This document shows positions 26,229-35,794 of a DNA stretch of 64,000 bases, piece by piece. This DNA comes from Gammaproteobacteria bacterium (GTDB taxonomy: Bacteria; Pseudomonadota; Gammaproteobacteria; Eutrophobiales; Eutrophobiaceae), in contig JAJDUB010000002.1 in the NCBI GenBank assembly GCA_022826885.1, forward strand, positions 62,001-126,000, read 5' to 3'. Position numbers and translations under genes: made by a program. The notes below the pieces were generated by a model. It made no database searches, was not told the origin of the DNA, and was given only the letters and a program-made list of their open reading frames with translations. Within the stretch, counting starts at the first letter, position 1. Each line of letters begins with the position of its first letter.

Positions 26229-27031
26229 AAGGGTTCCGGTCCGCGTTCGGCTTCCTGACTATCCTGCCGGTTTCACCCCGAGATCCGGCCGCACTGGCGT
26301 ATGCCCGCGCATACTTTCCGCTGGTGGGGCTCCTCCTGGGCGCATTGCTGGTTGGTCTCGACCTGCTGCTCAGCGGCTGGCTTTTCCTGCCGGAAGGCAC
26401 GTTTATCGCCCTGGCGCCGAAGCATCTGCTGGAGAGTGCGCTCCTGGTCGTCTTTCTGGTGGTGATGACCCGGGGACTGCACCTGGACGGTTTCATGGAC
26501 AGTTGCGATGCCCTGTTCGGCAGTTTTGACCGCGCCCGGCGCCTGGAGATAATGCGCGATCCGCACGTTGGCGCTTTTGCCGTGGTCGGTGTGGTCTGCC
26601 TCTTGATCATAAAGTGCGCGGCGGTCGCCGGCCTGCACCAGCCCCTCAGGTTGCATGTGCTCATCCTGTTCCCGTGCCTGTCCCGCTGGGCCATGTTGCT
26701 GGTCATGGAACTTTACCCCTACGCGCGCAGCGAAGGGCTGGGCGCGGCATTCCTGGGCACGCGCGGCCGCCTGCAACTGTTTTTCGGTTTTGCCTGCGCG
26801 CTGTTCGCAAGCCTGCTGGCAGCGGGCGTCGTGGGCCTGCTCCTGCTGCTTGCCGCCAGCCTCATTGCCTGGGCCATCGGCGCCTGGGCTTCCGGGCGCC
26901 TGGGCGGGTTGACCGGCGACGTTTACGGCGCGGTCAACGAGATTGTGGAGACGGCAATCCTGGTCCTGGCCTGTTTCATACCGGCCGGGTTCCTTGTCAT
27001 GCCGCAATTCTTCTTTGGGTTCCCTTGGTAG
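26225..27031 (+). CDS. cobS: Adenosylcobinamide-GDP ribazoletransferase CobS
   Basis: FLTILPV, TRGLHLDGFMDSCDALFGSFDRARRLEIMRDPHVGAFAVV, GGLTGDVYGAVNEIVE. Confidence 0.95.
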   Translation: MKGFRSAFGFLTILPVSPRDPAALAYARAYFPLVGLLLGALLVGLDLLLSGWLFLPEGTFIALAPKHLLESALLVVFLVVMTRGLHLDGFMDSCDALFGSFDRARRLEIMRDPHVGAFAVVGVVCLLIIKCAAVAGLHQPLRLHVLILFPCLSRWAMLLVMELYPYARSEGLGAAFLGTRGRLQLFFGFACALFASLLAAGVVGLLLLLAASLIAWAIGAWASGRLGGLTGDVYGAVNEIVETAILVLACFIPAGFLVMPQFFFGFPW

Positions 27032-27058
27032 ACGTTAACCGACGCGAAGTGTAATTGA

Positions 27059-27610
27059 ATGGAAAAACAACTTATCCTGATACTTGGCGGCGCGCGTTCC
27101 GGCAAGAGCGCGTGTGCGGAGGACCTGGCCCGGCAGGGCGAACGAACGCTGTTTGTCGCGACCGCCGAGGCCCTGGACGACGACATGAAGCGGCGCATAG
27201 AGAAACACCGCGCCCGCCGCCCCGCCGCCTGGGATACCCTGGAAGAGCCTCTTGATCCGGTTACGGCTATCCCGTCCGCGCTGGCCGGTCATGATACGCT
27301 GCTGATCGATTGTCTCACGCTCTGGGTGAGCAACTTGTTACTGCAACCAGGAGATGACGCCGATGCCGAGACTGAAATCCTGTCCCGCGCCGGCGCGCTG
27401 CTTGATCTTTATGACAGGACCGATGCAAGATGGATCCTGGTCAGCAATGAAGTGGGGCTTGGCGTGGCGCCGGCAACGGAACTGGGACGGAATTACCGCG
27501 ACGTGCTGGGGCGGGTAAACCAGTTGTTTGCGTCCCGCGCCGACAAGGTGTACCTGATGGTTGCCGGATTGCCCGTGGATCTGAAATCTGTCATCGCCCG
27601 CCCTGACTGA
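27059..27610 (+). CDS. cobU: Bifunctional adenosylcobinamide kinase/guanylyltransferase CobU
   Basis: LILGGARSGKSACAEDLA, LLIDCLTLWVSNLL, VSNEVGLGVAPATELGRNYRDVLGRVNQ. Confidence 0.95.
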   Translation: MEKQLILILGGARSGKSACAEDLARQGERTLFVATAEALDDDMKRRIEKHRARRPAAWDTLEEPLDPVTAIPSALAGHDTLLIDCLTLWVSNLLLQPGDDADAETEILSRAGALLDLYDRTDARWILVSNEVGLGVAPATELGRNYRDVLGRVNQLFASRADKVYLMVAGLPVDLKSVIARPD

Positions 27611-28496
27611 TATTTTTTCTCGCCTGTTCCAGGATTTCACAAAGCTGCTGCGATCCCAACAGGATCCGGGAGGTATGGCGCTGGATGATGTCAGGGTTTA
27701 TGAAAAACAGGTTGCCGTACCTTGCCGCGTTGAGAAAAGACCAGTGTCTCCACTCATCCAGCCAGTCCGGTCTGGCCTCGTTCATGCCGCTGGCGATGAT
27801 AATGTCGGGATTTTCCGTCAACACGGCTTCCTTGCCTACCTGCGGCGTTGGCATATCCAGTCCTGCGAAAATATTCGAGCCGCCGCATAAGCGGATGACA
27901 TTACCGATGATCTGCCTGTCCGTAACGGTGATCAGCGGGTTGGGCCAGACCTGGTAGAACACGGTTACTTTTTCCAGTCCGGAGTATTCGTTTCGTAACC
28001 GGGAGAGCCCGGCGATAAACTCCTCCGCGACGGCCCTGGCTTCGTCTTCGCTGCCGCCGAGAATACCGAACCTGGTGATGTCTGCGGCAACGTCTTCAAG
28101 CCGGTTCGGTTCGTTTACGAATACGGTAAGGCCCAGCTTCATCAGGCTTTCCACCTGTTGGAATTGATTTCCCTCCTTCCAGGCGACGATGAGGTCGGGT
28201 TGCAGGGACAGGATCGTTTCGATATCGAAGTTGTCGTACCCGCCCACCCTTGGAATTCTGCGCGCCTCGTCCGGGTAATCGCTGTAATTGACTGCCCCTA
28301 TGACCCGGTGGCCGATGCCCGCGGCAAACAGGTTCTCGGTGATGTGCGGGGCCAGGCTGACAATGCGCGTTGCGGGACGCTTCAACGTCACAGTCCGGCC
28401 GATGTCATCAACCACCTCAATCATATTTGCATCCGCCGTGATTGCCGACAGCAAAACAGCGCCGCACAGGATATATCCGCTTATGTTTCTCATCAC
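27591..28496 (-). CDS. btuF: Periplasmic cobalamin-binding protein BtuF
   Basis: RIVSLAPHITENLFAAGIGHRVIGAVNYSDYPDEARRIPRVGGYDNFDIETILSLQPDLIVAW; signal peptide. Confidence 0.9.
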   Translation of the reverse strand: MMRNISGYILCGAVLLSAITADANMIEVVDDIGRTVTLKRPATRIVSLAPHITENLFAAGIGHRVIGAVNYSDYPDEARRIPRVGGYDNFDIETILSLQPDLIVAWKEGNQFQQVESLMKLGLTVFVNEPNRLEDVAADITRFGILGGSEDEARAVAEEFIAGLSRLRNEYSGLEKVTVFYQVWPNPLITVTDRQIIGNVIRLCGGSNIFAGLDMPTPQVGKEAVLTENPDIIIASGMNEARPDWLDEWRHWSFLNAARYGNLFFINPDIIQRHTSRILLGSQQLCEILEQARKNISQGGR

Positions 28497-28509
28497 TTTA
28501 AGAGCCCTG

Positions 28510-29697
28510 TCAGTCAGGGTAGCTGTTCATTATGAAGCCAAGGCGTTCGCATAATTCACTGTACTCCTTGTGTTCAGTGCAGAATTTTTTGAGTTGCGGT
28601 TTGATTTTTACAATCCCGGCTTTTACCTCGTCAATGCACTGTCTAACGTCTTTTTTACGCAAACCACAGGCATGCAAACCGAAATCAGCCAGCGCTTCAG
28701 AACCGGGCCATTGCTTCTTGCCCGCAAGAGTCAGGGCTGGAACGTCCCTGGGCAGGTAAACGACAGTGCTTACCAGATCATAAACAGGGGCCAGCCATTT
28801 TCTCTCCGTTTTGTCGTACAGGATGCCAAAATTTTTCAGGTGCGCATCACCGTTTTTCAAGATCATGCTCAGCAATACTGACTTGAACAGATCCCGCCGG
28901 GCATTCCCCGGGGGAACACAAGGTGTTTTTTGAATGGTTTGGGCGACAGCTTCATAGCTGCTGTCGTATTTTCCATGAGCGGACAAATGTTGCAGGGCAC
29001 AGACTTCCTCGAATGCCAGTTGATGATTGTTATTATCAATATCAAAGCGTCCGACCACCAGCATTTTTCCACTATCGGATAAATGAAAATCAGGTGTTGT
29101 CAAGCCGCAGGCTAGTGCAGCCTTGAGACAGAAATATTCGTTTACCGCCAACCCCGGGTATTCGTGCCCCGCTGATTTCAGGATGTATCGTCCTGCCGGC
29201 ATTGCTATTTTTTTTCCGAAGTCATTCCATAACACTTTTGGTTGTACTCCGGACACGCCCGAACGAATTGCCAGTTGATCCATCAGTTCTTTGAACAGAT
29301 CTTCAGTTCCCGGATATGTCAGTAATTCATTCAGTGAATAGTGGGAATGCGCGTCCGTTTCCAATGGCGCGCCTGCCTCCGTGAAGCGTACCCGGCCAAT
29401 GGTATGATTGCCTATCAACCTGAGGAGCAGAACATCATTACTGATATTCATCACTTTCGCAAAACGCATACGCAAGTTTTCCAGTAATGCGCCTTCCGGC
29501 AAAACCATCTGAAAGGGAGGCATCAGAATTTGTGTTTCATACTGTCTCGCCCGAACAGGCATGGTGAGTGAAACAAGGTCCTTTTGCGGGTCCAACGAGG
29601 CTATTTCCCGGTACTGAAAAATGTATGTATGATCCTCCTGGAACAACTGTCCTACTCGCTTGTCGCCCACCCATACATCCAGGATCACTGTACTCAT
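28510..29697 (-). CDS. HipA-like kinase (type II toxin)
   Basis: DVWVGDKRVGQLF, GVSGVQPKVLW, LKSAGHEYPGLAVNEYFCLKAALACGL, MLVVGRFDI, LKNGDAHLKNFGILYD. Confidence 0.9.
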   Translation of the reverse strand: MSTVILDVWVGDKRVGQLFQEDHTYIFQYREIASLDPQKDLVSLTMPVRARQYETQILMPPFQMVLPEGALLENLRMRFAKVMNISNDVLLLRLIGNHTIGRVRFTEAGAPLETDAHSHYSLNELLTYPGTEDLFKELMDQLAIRSGVSGVQPKVLWNDFGKKIAMPAGRYILKSAGHEYPGLAVNEYFCLKAALACGLTTPDFHLSDSGKMLVVGRFDIDNNNHQLAFEEVCALQHLSAHGKYDSSYEAVAQTIQKTPCVPPGNARRDLFKSVLLSMILKNGDAHLKNFGILYDKTERKWLAPVYDLVSTVVYLPRDVPALTLAGKKQWPGSEALADFGLHACGLRKKDVRQCIDEVKAGIVKIKPQLKKFCTEHKEYSELCERLGFIMNSYPD

Positions 29698-29945
29698 TCC
29701 GTCTTGTCCCCTAACACGTTAATGCCGCTCACTGGAATGTCGGTCACCGTGAGGGTCAAGTGCAATTCCGACAGAATTGCCGACAGGATTTTGAATTGGA
29801 TATCATCGGCCTGGCCATTTTCCAGTTTAATAAGGGTATACCGGCTGACGCCGGCGCGCTCTGCCAGTTTTTTTTGTGTTAAACCGTGGGCTTCGCGGTG
29901 AGCCAATATGATCTGCCCCAGTTCAGTCAGTTTCATAGTCATCAC
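29694..29945 (-). CDS. HipB-like HTH antitoxin
   Basis: LGQIILAHREAHGLTQKKLAERAGVSRYTLIKLENGQADDIQFKILSAILSEL; overlaps hipA-like by 4 bp. Confidence 0.88.
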   Translation of the reverse strand: MMTMKLTELGQIILAHREAHGLTQKKLAERAGVSRYTLIKLENGQADDIQFKILSAILSELHLTLTVTDIPVSGINVLGDKTE

Positions 29946-29949
29946 TATA

Positions 29950-30007
29950 TGTCAATAAACATTGACATTATATGTGTTATTAAATTAATTGTCAATTTTT
30001 TTTGACA
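29950..30007. promoter_or_regulatory. Two putative operators TGTCAA-N6-TTGACA upstream of the hipB-like gene
   Basis: tgtcaataaacattgaca (29950-29967) and tgtcaattttttttgaca (29990-30007), 40 bp apart. Confidence 0.65.
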
Positions 30008-30114
30008 ATCAAGGTGTAATACTACCGCAACGGGTTAACTTTGGGAACCTCTGGGGTTAAGTCAGAGCTTCATTAATTATTGCATCGTCCGGGAAATTGT
30101 TTATAGTTCGTCAT

Positions 30115-30345
30115 TGTATTCAGGTTTCCACCAGGCAGGTTTGCCGGGTGGATTAACGGGAAGCCTGGTGAGTTCCAAGGAAGCTCTGACTTGCTCAGAG
30201 TTTCCTTCACGAGCGATTCCAGCACTGCCCCCGCAACGGTGATCAGCCCTGGTCCCGGACGTTAACCACTGTGCACGGCACGGGAAGGTGTCCGGGACGT
30301 TGACTGGCGACAGTCGGCGCTGTAAGTCCGGAGACCGGCCTGGGT
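30115..30345 (+). ncRNA. Cobalamin riboswitch
   Basis: aacgggaagcctggtgag, ctgcccccgcaacggtgat, cacgggaaggtg, B12 box tgtaagtccggagaccggcc; located upstream of btuB. Confidence 0.92.
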
Positions 30346-30516
30346 ACGCCGGTCCGGGACAGGCCCGCGTTACCCACCAACTGGTGTGAAACACGGCTGA
30401 AACCCGGCGCCGTTAATGACATGTTGCGGAGGGCGGCATAGGGCATTCACCTGCTCAATATCCCCTCTTTGCTGCTGTCTGAATTCGTTCAAACTGGATT
30501 CTGCGGGAGTGAAGAT

Positions 30517-32337
30517 ATGAACAAAGTAGTCATTCGTGCGCTGCTGGTCTGCACCGGGCTGTATGGGCCTGTCATCCAGGCATCTCAGCAGGAAGAAATC
30601 ATTGTTACCGCTACGCGCGCGCCGATAGAGGCTGACAGGTTGCCGGCCGCCGTTACCGTGATCGACCGGCAGGATATCGAGAAATTGCAGGTCAGTTCCC
30701 TGCCTGAACTATTGCGTGGAGTAGCCGGTGTCGATGTGGTGAGCAGCGGCGGATACGGCAAGGTAGCGGAGGTCCGCATGCGCGGCGCCGAAAGCTATCA
30801 TGTCCTGGTGTTGATCGACGGGATCAGGGTTGGTTCGCCAACCCTGGGCTACGCGCCGCTTGAACATACACAGCCGGCACATATCGAGCGTATCGAGATT
30901 GTACGCGGCCCCCGTTCCAGTCTCTGGGGTTCCGAGGCATTAGGCGGCGTCATTCAGATATTCACCCGCAAGGGGTCAGGTGAGAAACCTCGTTACAGCC
31001 TGGATGCCGGCGGCGGTTCATATGACACCTTCGAGGTCACCGGCGGCGTCAGCGGCAAAATCCGGAACTTTGACTACAGCGCCGCCGTTTCCCGGTTTGA
31101 TACCCGCGGGATCGACGCCAGGCAACCGACCGGCGGCCTGTTTGGCGTAGACCAGCCGGACAAGGACGGTTACGACAATCTTTCCGTACAGTTCCGTGGC
31201 GGTTATGAGTTCGGCGCTGACGGCAGGATCGATGCCTTCATCCTGAGGACGGAGGGTACGACGGAATACGACGGCAACTTCCAGGACGAGACCGATTACC
31301 TGCAACAGGTGGCGGGCGGTTCGCTTTCGTTCAGCCCGTCCGAGTACTGGAACACCTCCTTGCGTCTGGGTGAAGCCCGGGATGAAACGGATAACTTCGC
31401 TCCTTCAGGTGATTTCTCCTCGCGTTTCGATACCCGGCTCCGGCAGTTGTCATGGCAAAACCATGTCTCCCTGTTCGATGTGAACACTTTGACATTCGGC
31501 ATCGATTACCGGGAAGACAAGGTAAGCAGCACGTCCGGCTATGCCCGTACCCGCCGGGACAACACCGGCGTATTCGGGCAGTACGGCCTGAACTTTCGCG
31601 ATCATCAGTTAATGGTATCGGTGCGCCGGGACGATGACGAGGTGTTCGGCAGTAAAACGACAGGCGGAGCCGGCTGGAGTTATGCCTGGAACGATGCACT
31701 GCGCATCTACGCCTCATACGGCACCGCTTACAGGACACCCACCTTCAATGAACTGTTTTTTCCATACTTCGGCAACCCGGACCTGAGTCCGGAGACCGCC
31801 GAGTCCTGGGAGGCGGGCCTGGAGGGACGGCATGAACGTCTCGGTTGGAGCATCCGGGCTTACCGTACTGATGCGGAAGACCTCATCGTTACCATCTGCG
31901 ATGAGTTTTTCAACTGCGCGCCGGAAAACGTAAACGAGGCGCAGGTGACCGGAATGGAGGGTGAGCTTTTCGTTCAGTGGGGCGGATGGAATGCCATGTT
32001 CGCCATGGAATACCTGGACCCCGAGAATCAAACCACGGGGAACCGGCTGCCGCGCCGGGCGAAGAAGCGGTTGTCGCTGGACCTGAGACGGGACATCGAC
32101 AGGTTCACAGTCGGCGCGCGCCTGTTTGCCGAAGGGAATCGCTTCGATAATGCGCCCAATACGATAAAGGTCGGCGGTTTCGTTACGTTGGATTTATCGG
32201 CCGAATACCGGTTGAACGACCGCCTGATGTTGCGGGCCAGGGTCGCGAACCTGCTGGACAAGGATTACCAGACAGTCGATACCTATAACTCCTTCGATCG
32301 GAACTTTTTCCTGTCGTTCCATTATCGAAGCCGATAG
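30517..32337 (+). CDS. btuB: TonB-dependent vitamin B12 receptor BtuB
   Basis: Signal peptide, EEIIVTATRAP TonB box, plug domain VRMRGAESYHVLVLIDGIRVG, beta-barrel end FFLSFHYRSR; riboswitch upstream. Confidence 0.92.
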   Translation: MNKVVIRALLVCTGLYGPVIQASQQEEIIVTATRAPIEADRLPAAVTVIDRQDIEKLQVSSLPELLRGVAGVDVVSSGGYGKVAEVRMRGAESYHVLVLIDGIRVGSPTLGYAPLEHTQPAHIERIEIVRGPRSSLWGSEALGGVIQIFTRKGSGEKPRYSLDAGGGSYDTFEVTGGVSGKIRNFDYSAAVSRFDTRGIDARQPTGGLFGVDQPDKDGYDNLSVQFRGGYEFGADGRIDAFILRTEGTTEYDGNFQDETDYLQQVAGGSLSFSPSEYWNTSLRLGEARDETDNFAPSGDFSSRFDTRLRQLSWQNHVSLFDVNTLTFGIDYREDKVSSTSGYARTRRDNTGVFGQYGLNFRDHQLMVSVRRDDDEVFGSKTTGGAGWSYAWNDALRIYASYGTAYRTPTFNELFFPYFGNPDLSPETAESWEAGLEGRHERLGWSIRAYRTDAEDLIVTICDEFFNCAPENVNEAQVTGMEGELFVQWGGWNAMFAMEYLDPENQTTGNRLPRRAKKRLSLDLRRDIDRFTVGARLFAEGNRFDNAPNTIKVGGFVTLDLSAEYRLNDRLMLRARVANLLDKDYQTVDTYNSFDRNFFLSFHYRSR

Positions 32338-32344
32338 ACCGGGT

Positions 32345-32448
32345 CAGGGTGGGATGACATTTTAAGGAATGTCGTCAGCCAGGACGGCTGACGATAAAGC
32401 GTACAGGGATGTATTCACAGCGTGTCCTTAAAATGTCATCCCACCCTG
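32345..32448. repeat. Palindromic element A (24-bp perfect arms, internal hairpin, conserved core)
   Basis: cagggtgggatgacattttaagga ... tccttaaaatgtcatcccaccctg; core agcgtacagggatgtattcacagcgtgtcc. Confidence 0.95.
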
Positions 32449-32489
32449 CTCGATACGTTATTATGTCCGTGAATTTGAGAGGCAGAAAC

Positions 32490-33095
32490 ATGTCCGACAA
32501 GACAACCAGCGCCGATGAGCACAAGCAGAAGATGCAGGAGCAGCAACGCCAGGTGCGCGCCAAGATCGCGGACGCGAAGACAAAGCGAGGGATCATCATC
32601 TACCTGTACGGCAACGGCAAGGGCAAAAGCAGTTCCGCGTTCGGCACCCTGGCGCGGAGCCTTGGCCACGGCAAAAAGGGCGCCGTGGTGCAATTCATCA
32701 AGGGTAAATGGAAGACCGGGGAACAGGCGATTTTCAAACAACTGGGCGTGAAACACCTGGTCATGGGAACCGGGTTTACCTGGGACACCCAGGACCGGGA
32801 GAAGGATATCGCCGCTGCCGAGGCAGTCTGGACCAAGGCGGCTCCCCTGTTCCGGGACCCCGCCTACGACATTATCATCCTGGATGAGATTACCTATATG
32901 TTCAAGTACGGTTACCTGTCAGCAGCGGATGTCGGCGAGGTACTGCTGGCCCGTCCGGAAAAACAGAACGTCATCGTTACCGGCAGGGACCCGATACCGG
33001 AACTGCTGGAGATTGCCGATACCATCAGTGAAGTCAGGGAAATCCGCCATGCCTTCCATCACGGTATAAAGGCGCAGAAGGGGATAGAATTCTAA
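32490..33095 (+). CDS. cobO: Cob(I)yrinic acid a,c-diamide adenosyltransferase
   Basis: GIIIYLYGNGKGKSSSAFGTLARSLGHGKKGAVVQFIKG, IIILDEITYMFKYGYL, VIVTGRDPIPELLEIADTISEV. Confidence 0.95.
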   Translation: MSDKTTSADEHKQKMQEQQRQVRAKIADAKTKRGIIIYLYGNGKGKSSSAFGTLARSLGHGKKGAVVQFIKGKWKTGEQAIFKQLGVKHLVMGTGFTWDTQDREKDIAAAEAVWTKAAPLFRDPAYDIIILDEITYMFKYGYLSAADVGEVLLARPEKQNVIVTGRDPIPELLEIADTISEVREIRHAFHHGIKAQKGIEF

Positions 33096-33112
33096 CCCGC
33101 CCCCGGATAGAG

Positions 33113-34780
33113 CTAAGCCGAACCCAGCATCTCCCGGGCGTGCTCGCGGGATTGCCGTGAAATCTTGATGCCGCCCAGCATGCGGGCGATTTCTTCAACC
33201 CGCTGTTCTTCGTTCAGTTCATGAACCAGGGTCGCGGTCGTTTTTTTATCGGAGGTTTTTGTTACCCTGAAGTGGTTGTCCCCCTGTGAGGCCACCTGCG
33301 GCAGGTGGGTGACGCACAGGATTTGCCGGTCCTGCGAGAGCCTGTGCAACAGGTTGCCGACGATTTCTGCGATGCCGCCCGCAATCCCCGCGTCCACTTC
33401 GTCGAATATCATGGCCGCCGCGCTGCTGTCCCGGTTTACGCTGACCTGGACCGCCAGGCTGATTCGTGAGAGTTCCCCGCCGGAGGCAACTTTTCTCAAC
33501 GGCAGCAGCGCCTGTCCGGGGTTGGCGGAAACGAGGAATTCCACCTGGTTGTTCCCGTTTCTGTGGGGTTTCAGGTCCGGGCCCGGGGTGACGTTGATTT
33601 GAAATGCGCCTTCCGGCATGCCGAGGGTGCGTATTCTGTCGCTGATGTGAGTTGCCATCACTGCCGAGCACCGGCGCCGTTGTTCGCCCAACTCATCCGC
33701 GGCCGATCGGTATTCCTCCAGCGCCCGCTGCTGTTCCTGTTCGAGTTCCGCCAGCCGTGTGCGAATGTGTTCCATGTCAGCCAGTTGCTGCATTATCGAT
33801 TGCTGGTGCGCGTACAGTTGTTGCGGTTGCACCCGGTGCTTGCGGGCCATATCGTGCAACTTCTCCAGGCGCTGTTCCACTTTGTGCAGACGCTCGGGGT
33901 CCTGGTCCAGCCTGCCCGGGTAAGACCGCAATTCGTCGGCCGCCTCGGCAATGTGCACGGACGCATTCTCCAGCAGTGCGTTGATGTCGGCCAGTCCGGA
34001 ATCAAAGCGCTCAAGGGCCGCCAGTTCCTTTTTCACGGCATTGATGCTGTCGTTTACCGACTGCTCGCCGCCGTATAAACCGTCCAGGGCCTGGCGGGAT
34101 GTTTCAAGCAGGGTGTTTATGTTGGACAGTCGCTTGTATTCATCTTCCAGCCGTTCCAGTTCATTCTCTTCCAGCTCAAGCGCCTGTAATTCCTGCACCT
34201 GGTACCTGAGCAGTGATATACGGTCGCCGGTTTCTCCGTCGGGTTCGGTCAGTGAGCGCAGCTCCCGGTTCACCCCGTCCCATTTTTCATACGCCCTGCC
34301 TACCTGAAGCGTCAAGTTGCCGTAGTCCCCGAAGTCATCCAGCAATTCTCTTTGTTCGTCTCTTTTCAACAGCCCCTGGTGTTCGTGTTGCCCGTGGATA
34401 TCAATTAACAGCGAGCCGGTGTCGCACAGCAGTTGCAGCGGTACGGCAGTGGTGTTTATGTAGGCTCGCGAAGGCCCGTCCCTGTTGACGGTCCGGCGCA
34501 GCAGCAATTCGTTATCCGCGACACTTATGGACTGCTCATCCAGTAACTGCAGTAACTGTTCATTCGCCCCGACATCGAACATGGCGCTGATCTCGGCGCG
34601 TGCACATCCCGTGCGTATAACAGTGGTATCCGCCCGATCGCCCAGCACCAGTCCCAGGGCATCGATCAGTATGGATTTACCGGCGCCGGTTTCGCCGGTC
34701 AGCACCGTCATGCCTTCCCTGAACGACAACTCTACGTTTTCTATTACGGCAAGGTTGTTGATACACAGGTGCTTCAGCAT
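33113..34780 (-). CDS. recN: DNA repair protein RecN
   Basis: MLKHLCINNLAVIENVELSFREGMTVLTGETGAGKSILIDALGLVLGDRAD. Confidence 0.97.
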   Translation of the reverse strand: MLKHLCINNLAVIENVELSFREGMTVLTGETGAGKSILIDALGLVLGDRADTTVIRTGCARAEISAMFDVGANEQLLQLLDEQSISVADNELLLRRTVNRDGPSRAYINTTAVPLQLLCDTGSLLIDIHGQHEHQGLLKRDEQRELLDDFGDYGNLTLQVGRAYEKWDGVNRELRSLTEPDGETGDRISLLRYQVQELQALELEENELERLEDEYKRLSNINTLLETSRQALDGLYGGEQSVNDSINAVKKELAALERFDSGLADINALLENASVHIAEAADELRSYPGRLDQDPERLHKVEQRLEKLHDMARKHRVQPQQLYAHQQSIMQQLADMEHIRTRLAELEQEQQRALEEYRSAADELGEQRRRCSAVMATHISDRIRTLGMPEGAFQINVTPGPDLKPHRNGNNQVEFLVSANPGQALLPLRKVASGGELSRISLAVQVSVNRDSSAAAMIFDEVDAGIAGGIAEIVGNLLHRLSQDRQILCVTHLPQVASQGDNHFRVTKTSDKKTTATLVHELNEEQRVEEIARMLGGIKISRQSREHAREMLGSA

Positions 34781-34805
34781 GTTAGTACCCTTTCCAGCTT
34801 CCGGC

Positions 34806-35672
34806 TCACCCCCAGCTCAGTTTGTCCCTGAGGATCTTGAAATGATCATGGTCCGCGGGGTGGATAAGCCGTATTTTCTTGTCCTTTTTCTGTATGTTCA
34901 CCTTGTCGCCGGTCACCAGTTCGCAGACGATCTCGCCGTCACAGGTCAGGTAGGCGCGGTCAATCTGCGGCGTGCCGATGATGACTTCCACCACGCTGTT
35001 GCCGTCGATCACCACCGGACGGTTACTCAGGGTGTGCGGGCAGATCGGCACCAGCACCAGCGCGTTCAGCGCAGGATGCAGTATCGGTCCGCCGCCCGCC
35101 AGCGCATAAGCGGTTGAGCCGGTGGGAGATGAGATGATCATGCCGTCCGACCGCTGCCGGTGGAGAAAATTGCCGTTGACGAAGGTCTCGAGTTCAATCA
35201 GTTTGGCGATGTTGCCCTTCTGTATGATGACGTCGTTGAAGGCGTGGCTTTCCAGCAGGGACTTGCCCTTGCTTTCGATTTCGCAGTGTAACTGAAAGCG
35301 TTCGTCCTCGATGAAGTTCCCGCGCAGGATTTCGTCGAGCCGGCGGACCACGGCATTGGCGGGAATATCAGCCAGGAACCCGAGACGCCCGCGGTTGATG
35401 CCGAGTAACGGGACGTTGTAATCGGCCAGCAGGTGCGCGGCCCGCAACATGGTGCCGTCGCCGCCTATGGCAATGACGAGATCGCAGTTCATGCCGAAAT
35501 ACTCCGCGTTTCCCTGCGGCAGATTCATGTTGGGCACCAGCCCGGTGGAGAACTCATCCAGGATCACTTCCTTTTCCCGTTCCGTCAGGTAATCAATAAC
35601 TGTCTGTAAAGTATAAATTATTTCAGAGGTGCTATTATTGGTAATTATGGCTATGGTGTTAAACATGGTCAT
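34806..35672 (-). CDS. nadK: NAD kinase
   Basis: DLVIAIGGDGTMLRAAHLLADYNVPLLGINRGRLGFLADI. Confidence 0.97.
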   Translation of the reverse strand: MTMFNTIAIITNNSTSEIIYTLQTVIDYLTEREKEVILDEFSTGLVPNMNLPQGNAEYFGMNCDLVIAIGGDGTMLRAAHLLADYNVPLLGINRGRLGFLADIPANAVVRRLDEILRGNFIEDERFQLHCEIESKGKSLLESHAFNDVIIQKGNIAKLIELETFVNGNFLHRQRSDGMIISSPTGSTAYALAGGGPILHPALNALVLVPICPHTLSNRPVVIDGNSVVEVIIGTPQIDRAYLTCDGEIVCELVTGDKVNIQKKDKKIRLIHPADHDHFKILRDKLSWG

Positions 35673-35794
35673 GGTTTATATTGGCCGCGGGTATAACTCA
35701 TCATGTCCGGCCCGGCAGGTCCGTGAGGTTTTGCGCTGACATGAATTGAGTGTTAAATTTTCCATTGAGAAACTTTGCCACATTAAACTGAACA

